Position numbers and translations under genes: made by a program
Source: Christiangramia fulva
GTDB lineage: Bacteria > Bacteroidota > Bacteroidia > Flavobacteriales > Flavobacteriaceae
Direction: 5' to 3'
Length of the DNA stretch: 64,000 bases
Assembly (NCBI RefSeq): GCF_003024155.1
Contig: NZ_CP028136.1
Coordinates: 1,612,001 to 1,676,000, forward strand
In this document: positions 18,249-27,009 of the stretch, in pieces
How positions within the stretch are numbered: position 1 is the first letter of the stretch
How the letters are laid out: every line of letters begins with the position of its first letter
The notes under the pieces: model-generated
Told to the model about the DNA's origin: nothing
The model's database searches: none
Seen by the model: only the letters and a program-made list of their open reading frames with translations

Positions 18249-18851
18249 ATGGACTACCGGTATAAATATTTACTCATTTTAGGAGTACTCATACTCACAG
18301 GCTGCAGTTCTCAAAAGAAAATTTTTAATGAGCAGGATTTGCAGGGATGGAAAATCTATGGAACCGAAAAATGGTATGTTGATGATAATCTGCTGGTAGG
18401 AGAAAGTGGCCCCGATAAAGAATATGGATATCTGGCCACTGAGAACAATTATAAAAATTTCGAATTGCAGCTTGAATTTTTACAGGAAGCTGATGGTAAT
18501 AGCGGGGTCTTCTTCCGTTCTGAAATAGAAGGAACAAAAATTTCGGGCTGGCAGGTAGAAGTTGCTCCTCCTGGCCATGATACCGGTGGGATTTATGAAT
18601 CTTACGGACGCGGATGGCTTATAAAACCAGATCCTTCAAAAGAAGGAGTCTTGAAATTCGGCAAATGGAATACCATGAAAATTCGCGTGCTGGATGGAAA
18701 GGTAACTACCTGGCTGAATGGTGTTAAAATGGTTGAACTCAGCGATGATAAAATTGCAGAGGCCACCGGAAAAATAGCACTTCAAATCCATGCCGGCGGC
18801 GGCATAAAAGTTTATTGGCGTAATATTAAAATAAAAGAAATCTCAGCTTAG
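18249..18851 (+). CDS. DUF1080 lipoprotein (second copy)
   Basis: A 200-aa lipoprotein (lipobox LILTGC, Cys19) with a second, shorter DUF1080 domain (about 24-197): KIFNEQDLQGWKIYG, NYKNFELQLEFL, GNSGVFFRSEI and IHAGGGIKVYWRNIKIKE mirror the neighbour at 17492-18244. Relative to that protein it lacks the long middle insertion (YEAPYFTGPEYQ to DYKNLD), so the two have diverged in the substrate region. A 4-bp gap shows translational coupling. Two tandem DUF1080 genes after an oxidoreductase suggest they handle different linkages or aglycones of the same 3-keto intermediate. Confidence 0.85.
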   Translation: MDYRYKYLLILGVLILTGCSSQKKIFNEQDLQGWKIYGTEKWYVDDNLLVGESGPDKEYGYLATENNYKNFELQLEFLQEADGNSGVFFRSEIEGTKISGWQVEVAPPGHDTGGIYESYGRGWLIKPDPSKEGVLKFGKWNTMKIRVLDGKVTTWLNGVKMVELSDDKIAEATGKIALQIHAGGGIKVYWRNIKIKEISA

Positions 18852-18883
18852 ATCACGGTAAAAAGATCTATTAATAACGATTT

Positions 18884-19723
18884 ATGAAAGACATCATAGT
18901 AGGGGTAGATATTGGGGCGACGAAAATGCATATAGGAGCTATTAAGGATTCTAAAATTTTTAAAGATCTGGTAATAGCTACTTCGGCCAATGCACCCGAA
19001 AAGCAAATTATAGATGAACTTATCGAAGGCATCGAGAGCTTATGTGGCCATGATTTTGTAGGGATCGGGATCGGTGTCCCGGGACTGATAGATGAAGAAC
19101 AGGGAATTGTTTATGATCTTTGGAATATTCCTTCCTGGAAAGAAGTCTATTTAAAAGACAGCCTGGAAAAGCATTTTAAAAAGCCTGTAAGAATTACTAA
19201 TGATGCCAATACTTTTGCCCTGGGAGAGAAAAAATACGGCCAGGGAAAGACCTATAAGAATTTTGTAGGTGTTTCTTTAGGAACCGGTTACGGAACGGGG
19301 ATCATTATTAACCACGAATTGTACTCGGGAACACTTTCCGGTGCCGGCGAACTTGCCAATATTCCCTATCTCGACCGCACCATTGAAGATTATTGCAGTG
19401 GGAAATTCTTTAAACTTCAGTATCAGCGTGAAGGAGCAGAAGTCTTCGAAAAGGCCGAACAGGGTGATCCGGAAGCCTTAAAGATCTTTGACGAATTCGG
19501 GAAACATCTGGCGGAAAGTCTGAAACTCATCTTATATATATTATCCCCTGAAGCGATTATCCTTGGAGGTTCCATAAGCCGTTCTTTTAAATATTTTGAA
19601 AAATCCTTAATGGAAACAATAAATACTTTTCCTTTTAAAAGAATATTAAAGAGAGTGAAAATTTTTCCATCCGCCATGCCCGATGTTTCCGTACTGGGTT
19701 CTGCGGCGATGCTTGATAAATAA
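18884..19723 (+). CDS. ROK-family sugar kinase lacking the zinc motif
   Basis: A 279-aa ROK (repressor/ORF/kinase) family protein without an HTH, so a kinase. Seen are the ATP phosphate loop VDIGATKMHIGAI (8-20), a catalytic-base region ITNDANTFALGE (Asp near 108), and SLGTGYGTG. The usual zinc-binding CxCGxxGCxE is absent: after GAGELANIPYL there is no GH and only one cysteine (EDYCSGKF). It sits between the DUF1080 lipoproteins and an MFS permease, so phosphorylation of an imported sugar, possibly N-acetylglucosamine or glucose, is likely. The sugar cannot be fixed from the sequence. Confidence 0.85.
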   Translation: MKDIIVGVDIGATKMHIGAIKDSKIFKDLVIATSANAPEKQIIDELIEGIESLCGHDFVGIGIGVPGLIDEEQGIVYDLWNIPSWKEVYLKDSLEKHFKKPVRITNDANTFALGEKKYGQGKTYKNFVGVSLGTGYGTGIIINHELYSGTLSGAGELANIPYLDRTIEDYCSGKFFKLQYQREGAEVFEKAEQGDPEALKIFDEFGKHLAESLKLILYILSPEAIILGGSISRSFKYFEKSLMETINTFPFKRILKRVKIFPSAMPDVSVLGSAAMLDK

Positions 19724-19768
19724 ATTAATTTTAATTAAACAGATATAATATCTTTATAAACATTTGAT

Positions 19769-21061
19769 ATGGCCAATTCAAACACTTCTGTTCAAATGGA
19801 GGCTTCCTCTGCAAAATCAAATGCGAAAAACGCCATTATCATTATCGGCGCGCTTTTCTTTATTTTTGGTTTCGTAACCTGGCTTAATTCCCTTCTGATC
19901 CCGTACCTGGCGATTGCCTGTGAATTAACAACTTTCCAGTCGTTCTTCGTCACCTTTGCTTTTTACATCGCCTATGTTGTAATGGCCCCGGTTTCTACCA
20001 GAACGCTGACTATTTTCGGATTTAAAAATGGAATGTCGGTAGCCCTTATCGTCATGGCTTTTGGTGCGCTGCTATTTATTCCGGCGGCCATTACACGAAC
20101 CTATATTTTATTTTTATTAGGCCTGTTCATTATGGGTAGCGGTCTCGCTATTCTCCAAACGGCTTCTAATCCTTATGTTACTATTGTGGGACCTGCTGAA
20201 AGTGCAGCGAAGCGTATTAGTATCATGGGAATTTGCAACAAACTTGCGGGCGCGCTGGCTCCTATCCTGATAGGTTTCTTTTTACAGTTGGAAAAAGCAG
20301 ATGCACTGCGTGCTGAAATCGCTAACCTGACGGAAAGCCAAAAGATTGCGGAGCTTAATGAAATGGCTTCACGTGTAATCCCTCCATATATCGGGATCAT
20401 TGTTGTTCTTCTCGCTCTTGCCTTCTGGGTCTATAAATCTTCATTGCCAGAAGTTGACACCGAAGAAGAAGATGAAACACTTACATCAACAAATGCGGGA
20501 AAAAAGAGCGTTTTCGATTTTCCTCATGTAATTTTAGGGGTTATAAGCCTTTTTCTTTATGTGGGAGTAGAAGTGATCGCTGCCGATAGTATTATTAATT
20601 ATGGAGCTTCGCTTGGTCTTCCCCTTACCACCGCTAAATACTTTGCTACCGCCACCATGTTTACCATGGTTTTAGGATATATAATAGGGATTTTTACCAT
20701 TCCAAAATATATTAAACAGGATAATGCTTTACGCGTATCTGCGATCCTCGGGGTGATTTTCTCAATTCTGGCACTGGCTACAACGGGTTATGTTTCTGTA
20801 GGTTTCATCGCGCTTTTAGGTCTTGCCAATGCGCTCATGTGGCCGGCAATTTGGCCCCTGGCACTTGCTGATGTGGGAAGGTTCACAAAAGCAGCTTCCT
20901 CATTATTAGTTATGGGAATCGCCGGTGGAGCCATTATTCCTTTATTGTATGGGGCTCTTGCCGATAACTGGAGCGTTCATTATGCATACGTGATCCTGCT
21001 GCCCTGTTATATCTTCATATTTTATTTTGCAACATCCGGACATAAAATTCGTAAAAAATGA
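19769..21061 (+). CDS. MFS sugar permease (FucP/NagP-like)
   Basis: A 430-aa inner-membrane transporter of the FucP-type major facilitator family, with about 12 predicted helices. FGFVTWLNSLLIPYL in helix 1 and GSGLAILQTASNPYV near residues 114-130 are typical of Bacteroidota sugar/proton symporters, which include glucose, fucose and N-acetylglucosamine carriers. It is downstream of the kinase (45-bp gap) and overlaps the next gene by 4 bp (ATGA). With GH20, NagB and a NagC-like regulator nearby, GlcNAc or a GlcNAc-containing disaccharide is the likely cargo; that is context inference. Confidence 0.88.
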   Translation: MANSNTSVQMEASSAKSNAKNAIIIIGALFFIFGFVTWLNSLLIPYLAIACELTTFQSFFVTFAFYIAYVVMAPVSTRTLTIFGFKNGMSVALIVMAFGALLFIPAAITRTYILFLLGLFIMGSGLAILQTASNPYVTIVGPAESAAKRISIMGICNKLAGALAPILIGFFLQLEKADALRAEIANLTESQKIAELNEMASRVIPPYIGIIVVLLALAFWVYKSSLPEVDTEEEDETLTSTNAGKKSVFDFPHVILGVISLFLYVGVEVIAADSIINYGASLGLPLTTAKYFATATMFTMVLGYIIGIFTIPKYIKQDNALRVSAILGVIFSILALATTGYVSVGFIALLGLANALMWPAIWPLALADVGRFTKAASSLLVMGIAGGAIIPLLYGALADNWSVHYAYVILLPCYIFIFYFATSGHKIRKK

Positions 21062-21822
21062 GGCCTTATATTCTTGCAGAAAACAACTGGAAAAATATTA
21101 AAGATGCTGATATAGAATTAGCAGTTCTTCCCTGGGGAGCCACAGAAGCTCATAATTATCACCTGCCGTACGCGACCGATAATTATCAAATTGATGCCAT
21201 TGCCGCTGAGGCCGGCAGGTATGCATTTGAAGCCGGTGCTAAACATATTATTTTACCAAATATCCCTTTTGGGGTGAACAGTGGCCAGGCAGATATAAGG
21301 CTGGACATGAATCTCAATCCCAGCACGCAGCTGGCAATTTTAGCCGATATTATTGAGGTATTGAACCGGCAGGGAATAAAAAAACTCATCGTGCTTAACG
21401 GGCACGGCGGAAATAATTTCAAGCCACTCCTGAGGGAACTGGGATTGAAATTTCCTGAAATGTTCCTGCTAATGACCAATTTTTTTCAGGTGGTGAATAA
21501 AGAGGAATATTTTGAAGCTTCAGGAGATCACGCCGATGAAATGGAAACAAGTCTCATGCTCCACTTAAAACCTGAAGTGGTATCACCGCTTGAAGAGGCC
21601 GGTGATGGAAGGGAGAAAAAATCAAAAATTTCGGCTATAAGGGAAGGTTGGGCCTGGTCTGAGCGAAAATGGTCTGCTGTTACTGATGATACGGGTATCG
21701 GAAATCCGAAAAAAGCCATGAAGGAAAAAGGAGAAAGATTTTTTCAGGCTGTTTGTAAGAAATTAGCTGAACTTTTTGTGGAAGTTTCTAAAGTAGAGAT
21801 CAATGATCGATATGAATCCTGA
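21058..21822 (+). CDS. Creatininase-family amidohydrolase
   Basis: A 254-aa protein of the creatininase superfamily, zinc- or manganese-dependent amidohydrolases and related sugar-amide enzymes. The LPWGATEAHNYHLPYATDNYQ stretch (about 24-44) has the Glu/His/Asp metal ligands, LNGHGGNNF (about 119-127) and GDHADEMETSLML (about 158-170) are the other conserved boxes. Its start ATG overlaps the MFS stop by 4 bp, showing coupling. In an amino-sugar operon it may open a lactam or amide, but no particular substrate can be named. No signal peptide, so it is cytoplasmic. Confidence 0.85.
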   Translation: MRPYILAENNWKNIKDADIELAVLPWGATEAHNYHLPYATDNYQIDAIAAEAGRYAFEAGAKHIILPNIPFGVNSGQADIRLDMNLNPSTQLAILADIIEVLNRQGIKKLIVLNGHGGNNFKPLLRELGLKFPEMFLLMTNFFQVVNKEEYFEASGDHADEMETSLMLHLKPEVVSPLEEAGDGREKKSKISAIREGWAWSERKWSAVTDDTGIGNPKKAMKEKGERFFQAVCKKLAELFVEVSKVEINDRYES

Positions 21823-21883
21823 AGATTATGAGTTTGTTTTTAAAGCATATTTCCTCTAATACTTAATTCTTAATTTAAAATTT

Positions 21884-23485
21884 ATGAGTGCAAAAATTTC
21901 AAAATATGCCGTCTTAATTCTTGCGGCTACTTTTCTTTTTTCCTGTTCCGGATTGAAGAAGACACAGGAGCAGCAATCGCTCTCAAAACCGGCAATTATT
22001 CCTTTGCCAATGAAAGTTTCCTGGCAGGATGGAAGTTATACCATTCCGAAGAAAAACATTATTTGTTATAATGAGGGAAGCGGAAAAACTGCGGCATGGC
22101 TTGAGAAACTGCTGAAAAATACCGGTGGTACCGTAAGCCTTACTCAAAATGATGATTTTTCATGTGGTAACTGGAAAATAATTAAAGATGCTTCACTTAA
22201 AGACAAATTGGGAGAGGAGGGCTATATGCTCAATATTGGTGCGCAGGGAGTTGTTCTGAAAGGAGCCACCGATGCCGGCTTGTTCTATGCGGTACAGACC
22301 TTACGACAGTTCTTTCCGCCTGCCGTTGAGCAAAATGATCTGAAAAAGGTAAAAGTAAGCCTTCGTTATGCAAACATTGAAGATAAGCCTGAGTACAGCT
22401 GGCGAGGAACTATGGTTGATGTGGCCAGGAGCTTCTTCGGTCTTGATTATTTGAAACGTCATGTTGACCGCATGGCCCTATATAAGCTTAACCGGCTTCA
22501 TTTGCATTTAACTGATGATCAGGGATGGAGAATTGAAATAAAAAGCAAACCAAAATTAACGGAAGTTGCCTCTAAAGGATCGGTTGATAATGGCCGTTCC
22601 GGATATCTAACCCAGGAAGAATATAAAGAATTACAGGATTACGCGCTGGAAAGAAATATTATTGTGGTTCCCGAAATTGATATGCCGGGCCATATTTATT
22701 CCGCGCTATTGGCGTATCCCGAATTAAATTGTGCTGAAAATGCAAATATTCATCCTAAAAAAGCGCTTCCGCCCGATCTCTTTACCGGTCATGATGTGGG
22801 ATGGAGCCGATTCTGCCTTGAAAATCCCGCAACTTATGATTTCGTTTCAGAAGTAGTGGGAGAACTTGCCAGCATAACTAAAGGCCCCTGGATCCATATG
22901 GGTGGCGACGAGATAGAAGATCCGCTTTATAAAGAATTTGTGGTAAAGGCAGATTCTATTGTTCATCATTACAATAAAATTCCTGTAGGCTGGGAGGAAG
23001 TTACCCAAACTAAAGTGAGTCCTGATTTTATCAGCCAGGAATGGAATGGCAAAACAGAGAGTGTGATGGAAGATGTGAAGGTCATAGAATCTATATGCGC
23101 TAATTTTTACCTTGACCATGGGAATACTCCGGAACAAAAAAATACGGCTACCTGGTGTACAAACGGGATCACCGTGGAACAAGTTTACAGTTTTTCAAGC
23201 TCAAATCCGCATGTAATAGGAGTGGAAGCTCCGGTGTGGTCAGAGCAGGTGTGGACAGACCAGGCCATGGATGATCGCTTCTGGCCAAGAGCTGCTGCAG
23301 TAGCTGAGGTTGCATGGACCCCTTCTGCAAAAAGACAATTCTCTGAATTTAAGGAAAGACTTGCAAAACATGGCCCACGCCTGAATGAAATGGGGATCCA
23401 TTTTTTCAACAGTCCCGGTATAGATTGGGAGAAAGATAGTGGCAGAAAAAAGGTGAACGGAGTATTTTATAATTTTAAACCCTGA
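21884..23485 (+). CDS. GH20 beta-N-acetylhexosaminidase lipoprotein
   Basis: A 533-aa lipoprotein (lipobox FLFSC, Cys21) of glycoside hydrolase family 20. An N-terminal GH20b alpha/beta domain (about 35-150) precedes the catalytic barrel (about 165-510). The acid/base pair Asp342-Glu343 lies in HMGGDEIED; LHLTDDQGWRIE and NGHI/EIDMPGH loops line the -1 site. The enzyme removes terminal GlcNAc or GalNAc from glycans using the substrate's acetamido group. It is the last gene of the plus-strand operon and is followed by a strong terminator at 23521-23551. Lipid anchoring suggests outer-membrane or periplasmic action. Confidence 0.92.
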   Translation: MSAKISKYAVLILAATFLFSCSGLKKTQEQQSLSKPAIIPLPMKVSWQDGSYTIPKKNIICYNEGSGKTAAWLEKLLKNTGGTVSLTQNDDFSCGNWKIIKDASLKDKLGEEGYMLNIGAQGVVLKGATDAGLFYAVQTLRQFFPPAVEQNDLKKVKVSLRYANIEDKPEYSWRGTMVDVARSFFGLDYLKRHVDRMALYKLNRLHLHLTDDQGWRIEIKSKPKLTEVASKGSVDNGRSGYLTQEEYKELQDYALERNIIVVPEIDMPGHIYSALLAYPELNCAENANIHPKKALPPDLFTGHDVGWSRFCLENPATYDFVSEVVGELASITKGPWIHMGGDEIEDPLYKEFVVKADSIVHHYNKIPVGWEEVTQTKVSPDFISQEWNGKTESVMEDVKVIESICANFYLDHGNTPEQKNTATWCTNGITVEQVYSFSSSNPHVIGVEAPVWSEQVWTDQAMDDRFWPRAAAVAEVAWTPSAKRQFSEFKERLAKHGPRLNEMGIHFFNSPGIDWEKDSGRKKVNGVFYNFKP

Positions 23486-23520
23486 TAAATAGTAGAAATA
23501 TACGCTAAGCGTATAAAAAG

Positions 23521-23555
23521 AAGCCGTCTTATTTGCTATATAAGGCGGCTTTTAA
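23521..23555. terminator. Bidirectional intrinsic terminator between GH20 and nagB
   Basis: Arms AAGCCGTCTTAT (23521-23532) and ATAAGGCGGCTT (23540-23551) pair with one G-T wobble around a short loop. Ts follow on the plus strand and the A-rich side gives Ts on the minus strand, so it suits both converging genes. Confidence 0.8.
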
Positions 23556-23575
23556 TTTTTTAAATAACTCCTTGT

Positions 23576-25507
23576 TTATTTTTCATCCTGGAATTTCCAC
23601 TTGACGAAGGCTTCCATTGCCTCATAGTTGGCAAGGCCTAATTCGTGATAATTGAAGGCGGTTTCACGGTTCCTTTGTTCGGCCCTAACCCAAAATTCCC
23701 TTTCATCGTCGCCGGGGAAAACCGGACGGTCTTTTTGAGATTGATGCTGAAAAATGGCATTTCTCTTTCTATGAACTTCATTAGGAGATAATGGCACTGC
23801 CATCTCAATTTCATGAGTCTCAAATTCATCCCAGGCGCCTCGATACATCCAAAGCCAGCAGTCTTTTGTCCATTCTTCGGTTTTTCTTAACTGCGTAAGC
23901 GCCTCAAGAATGATCCTGAAACATACAATATGGGTTCCATGAGGATCATCAAAATCTCCGGCTGCGAATACCTGGTGAGGTTTTATTTTTTGAAGAAGAG
24001 CCTTTGTTTGCTCCACATCAATATCGGTCACAGGATTTTTAACGGTTTTTCCCGTTTCATAAAAAGGAAGCGCCATAAAATGGATATTGCTGTCTTCCAG
24101 TCCGGCATAGCGCGCACCGGCATACGCCTCAGATTTTCTTATAAAGGCCTTTACGTTTCTGATTTCTTCAAGATCTACATCATTAGGTTGCTTGATTTTA
24201 AAGAAATCCCGCATTCTGTCATAAACTTTTTCCAGTTCAGCGGTGTCTTTGTTGATGCTTTTATTAAAATCTATCGTAAATTCCACATAACGAAGTACAT
24301 CGGTATCCCAAACTGCTGTATTTCCCGAAGTTTGGTAAGCCACGTGCACATCATGCCCCTGGTCCACCAACCTGATAAAAGTACCTCCCATCGAGATGAC
24401 ATCATCATCGGGATGCGGGGAGAAGATCAGCGATCGTTTATGAGCAGGTTCGGCTCTTTCGGGTCGCTGAGAATCATCGGCATTTGGTTTCCCACCGGGC
24501 CAGCCGGTGATGCTGTGTTGTAGTTGATTGAAGACATCGATATTTATATCGTATGCAGAGCCAACTTCAGTGACCAGCTGCGCCATACCGTGATTGTTAT
24601 AGTCTTCATCGGTAAGTTTAAGAATGGGTTTTTGGATTTCGGAAGAAAGCCAGATAACAGCTTTTTTGATGAGCGGCTTATCCCAAACACAATCTTTTAC
24701 AAGCCATGGGGTATTAAATCGAGTTAATTCAGAAGCCGCATCTTCATCAAGAATGAATCGAACGTTATCTGAAAGCTGAAGATAGGTCGCCGGCACATTG
24801 CCAGACATCTCACCTTCAACGGCCTTTTTGATAATGGAAGCTTTCTTTTTACTCCAGGCCATGAGTATAATCTCCTTGGCCTTGAAAATGGTGCCTACTC
24901 CCATGGTTATCGCCTTGGTTGGCACATTTTCTTTACCTCCAAAATCCCTGGCGGCATCCCTTCTTGTCAGGTCATCAAGTGTAACCAGACGGGTACCTGA
25001 ATTGGGCGCAGAACCTGGTTCATTAAATCCAATATGCCCGGTTCTACCAATCCCGAGTATCTGCAGGTCGAGACCTCCTAATTCTCCTATTTTATTTTCA
25101 TAGTCCAGGCAATAATCGGCTATTTCATCTTTTGGAAGAGTGCCATCCGGGATATGAATATTTTCTTTTGGAATGTCTATATGGCTGAACAGATGCTCAT
25201 CCATAAAAGTAACATAGCTTTGTTTCGCGTCGGGGCGCATGGGGTAATATTCATCAAGATTGAAGGTGATGACATTTTTGAAACTTAAACCATCTTCCTG
25301 ATGCATTTTAACCAGATTTGCATAAACCTGGATTGGAGTGGCTCCGGTTGCAAGTCCCAAAACGGCCATTTCATTGGCCGCCTGTTTTTTCCGGATGATC
25401 TCTGCGATATGCTGCGCTACTTTTTGAGCTGCAACGCTTTCTTCAGAATAAACAGTAACCGGTAATTTTTCAAATCGGGTCTCTTCTAATAAGTTTAATC
25501 GCGCCAT
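23576..25507 (-). CDS. nagB: NagB-PIG-L fusion (glucosamine-6-phosphate deaminase with deacetylase domain)
   Basis: A 643-aa two-domain enzyme. Residues about 1-275 are glucosamine-6-phosphate deaminase: GLATGATPIQ (51-60), Asp85 in NLDEY, and the active-site loop GIGRTGHIGFNEP (152-164) with His158 and Glu163. The position equivalent to E. coli Asp141 is Thr156. After a linker (to about 355), residues 356-640 are a PIG-L/LmbE deacetylase with its zinc motif HPDDD (365-369) and the HGTH box near the C-terminus. No nagA is seen in this window, so the second domain could deacetylate GlcNAc-6-P before deamination; that is inference. Such fusions recur in Bacteroidota. It is 25 bp downstream of the ROK regulator gene. 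Confidence 0.9.
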   Translation of the reverse strand: MARLNLLEETRFEKLPVTVYSEESVAAQKVAQHIAEIIRKKQAANEMAVLGLATGATPIQVYANLVKMHQEDGLSFKNVITFNLDEYYPMRPDAKQSYVTFMDEHLFSHIDIPKENIHIPDGTLPKDEIADYCLDYENKIGELGGLDLQILGIGRTGHIGFNEPGSAPNSGTRLVTLDDLTRRDAARDFGGKENVPTKAITMGVGTIFKAKEIILMAWSKKKASIIKKAVEGEMSGNVPATYLQLSDNVRFILDEDAASELTRFNTPWLVKDCVWDKPLIKKAVIWLSSEIQKPILKLTDEDYNNHGMAQLVTEVGSAYDINIDVFNQLQHSITGWPGGKPNADDSQRPERAEPAHKRSLIFSPHPDDDVISMGGTFIRLVDQGHDVHVAYQTSGNTAVWDTDVLRYVEFTIDFNKSINKDTAELEKVYDRMRDFFKIKQPNDVDLEEIRNVKAFIRKSEAYAGARYAGLEDSNIHFMALPFYETGKTVKNPVTDIDVEQTKALLQKIKPHQVFAAGDFDDPHGTHIVCFRIILEALTQLRKTEEWTKDCWLWMYRGAWDEFETHEIEMAVPLSPNEVHRKRNAIFQHQSQKDRPVFPGDDEREFWVRAEQRNRETAFNYHELGLANYEAMEAFVKWKFQDEK

Positions 25508-25532
25508 AATTGTTGAAACAAAGGTTTAATTT

Positions 25533-26801
25533 TTATTTTCCTATATCATTCTCCAGTTTAAGCTGATTCTTGAACACATTGTTAACGACAGCAGCAGTAG
25601 AACCAAGTAAATGAGAGTTTCTACCGAGTTTGGAAAGAACAATTTTTGTTTTTTCCTTAAGCTGAATCATGCAAAAAGTATTCATTGATTGCTGAATGGG
25701 AGTAGTTATGAATTTTTTAGCTTCCGCAATTTTTCCTTCCAGGATAACCAGTTCAGGATTGAAGATCTGGATCAAAATGGCAATTCCTTTTCCCAGATTG
25801 CTGCCTATTTCAGAAAGGATATTAATAGAAAACTGGTCGCCGCGATTTGCGGCTTCAATAATTATTTCAGGGTTTAGTTCTGAATCATCATTCACCATAG
25901 AACTTAGCAATGAAGTTTCACCTGCCGCAAGGCCTTTTTTCGCTTTATTGACAAGGGCGAGTCCGGAAGCAATGGTTTCAAGGCAACCTCTTTTTCCGCA
26001 GTGGCATAATTCTCCATCTTCCACCATGGGAATATGTCCGAACTCTCCTGCAAAACCAGAAGTTCCCGTATGCATCTTACCGCCCATCACTATTCCCAGG
26101 CCAATTCCCCAGTCCATAGAAATTACCAGTACATCTTCTTTATTTTTAGCTTCTCCAAACCTGAATTCTGCAAGACAGGCACTTTTAGCGTCATTAAGAA
26201 TATAGACAGGCTTGTCAAACTGTTTTTTCAGGGCAGCCTGCAATGATAAAGACTCCTGTCCTGAGAGGAAATAAGTGAAATTCTTTCCTTCTTTTGAAGA
26301 AACAAGGCCGGGCATGCTTATGCCTATTCCCAGTAATTTATTGGTATCAACTTCAGATTCTTCAATTAAAGCAGTCGCATAATTGAAAAGGGTGTCAACA
26401 ATATTTACCTCAGAAGAGATCTTTGAAGGGATGTCTTCTTCTATGATCGTGGAATTTGTATTATCTACAATAGCAAGTTTGATATTGAAACGGTCAATAT
26501 GTATGCTGAGAACGAAAAAAGTTCCCGGTTTAATTGCGAAAAGATCTGGCTTTCTTCCACCCACAGATTCACCTCTTCCCTGTTTTACGATGAGTCCCTC
26601 CTTGATGAGCTGATTTATGAGTGCCATCGAAGTGGGCAGGCTGAAATTAAACGCGTTACAAATTTCGGCATTGGTGGTAGGTCCCTGCAAATACAGAAAT
26701 CTTAATATTCTAAGTTTCTGAAAATGTTTCTTCTTTTCGACATGTGATAATCCCTGTAGAAAATCGGTGTTGATAAAAAAGTCTTCTAATAATGTATTCA
26801 T
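25533..26801 (-). CDS. NagC-like ROK transcriptional regulator
   Basis: A 422-aa ROK repressor. A winged helix-turn-helix (about 30-90; TTNAEICNAFNFSLPTSMALINQL is the recognition region) precedes the ROK sugar-binding domain (about 95-400). The zinc motif CHCGKRGCLE is complete and the ExGH glutamate-histidine occurs in GEFGHIP. Such proteins respond to N-acetylglucosamine (phosphate) or another sugar. The stop lies 25 bp before the nagB-fusion start, so regulator and nagB form a unit. Its promoter region carries a TACTTTTG -7 box (minus strand) overlapped by a 10-bp palindrome, pointing to autoregulation. Confidence 0.9.
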   Translation of the reverse strand: MNTLLEDFFINTDFLQGLSHVEKKKHFQKLRILRFLYLQGPTTNAEICNAFNFSLPTSMALINQLIKEGLIVKQGRGESVGGRKPDLFAIKPGTFFVLSIHIDRFNIKLAIVDNTNSTIIEEDIPSKISSEVNIVDTLFNYATALIEESEVDTNKLLGIGISMPGLVSSKEGKNFTYFLSGQESLSLQAALKKQFDKPVYILNDAKSACLAEFRFGEAKNKEDVLVISMDWGIGLGIVMGGKMHTGTSGFAGEFGHIPMVEDGELCHCGKRGCLETIASGLALVNKAKKGLAAGETSLLSSMVNDDSELNPEIIIEAANRGDQFSINILSEIGSNLGKGIAILIQIFNPELVILEGKIAEAKKFITTPIQQSMNTFCMIQLKEKTKIVLSKLGRNSHLLGSTAAVVNNVFKNQLKLENDIGK

Positions 26802-26824
26802 CTTTATTTATTTCTCTTTCAGGG

Positions 26825-26838
26825 CAAAAGTAATTACT
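26825..26838 (-). promoter_or_regulatory. -7 box and overlapping palindrome of the ROK regulator gene
   Basis: On the minus strand 26825-26832 reads TACTTTTG (perfect TAnnTTTG), about 24 bp from the start codon. The perfect palindrome AGTAATTACT at 26829-26838 overlaps it, a possible operator for autoregulation. No -33 box at the usual distance. Confidence 0.45.
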
Positions 26839-26944
26839 GAAATCTGTATCACCTTAAAAGTAGAAAACAAAATTAAGGAATTATCTATTTCTGAATAAAC
26901 TTTATAAAAAAAATTATTAAAGAAAGTGTAGAATAAAAAAAATA

Positions 26945-26976
26945 TTGAAAACGGCAGGATTTTAATTTAATTTTTG
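26945..26976 (+). promoter_or_regulatory. Promoter of the NagX-like gene
   Basis: TTG at 26945-26947 and TAATTTTTG at 26968-26976 are 20 bp apart, close to the Bacteroidota TTG/TAnnTTTG pattern but with one extra base in the -7 box. The upstream in-frame TTG at 26974 lies inside the -7 box, which argues for the ATG at 27010 as the true start. Confidence 0.4.
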
Positions 26977-27009
26977 TTTATTTGTGAAACAGGTGTTAAA
27001 AAAAATCTT

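Noticed and set aside
23930..24523. A 197-aa plus-strand ORF opposite the nagB fusion
   Set aside because: It is antisense to a clear coding gene with intact motifs, has no promoter or known family, and mirrors the reading of the opposite strand.
25696..26205. A 169-aa plus-strand ORF opposite the ROK regulator
   Set aside because: Antisense shadow of the ROK gene; no family features and low-complexity composition.
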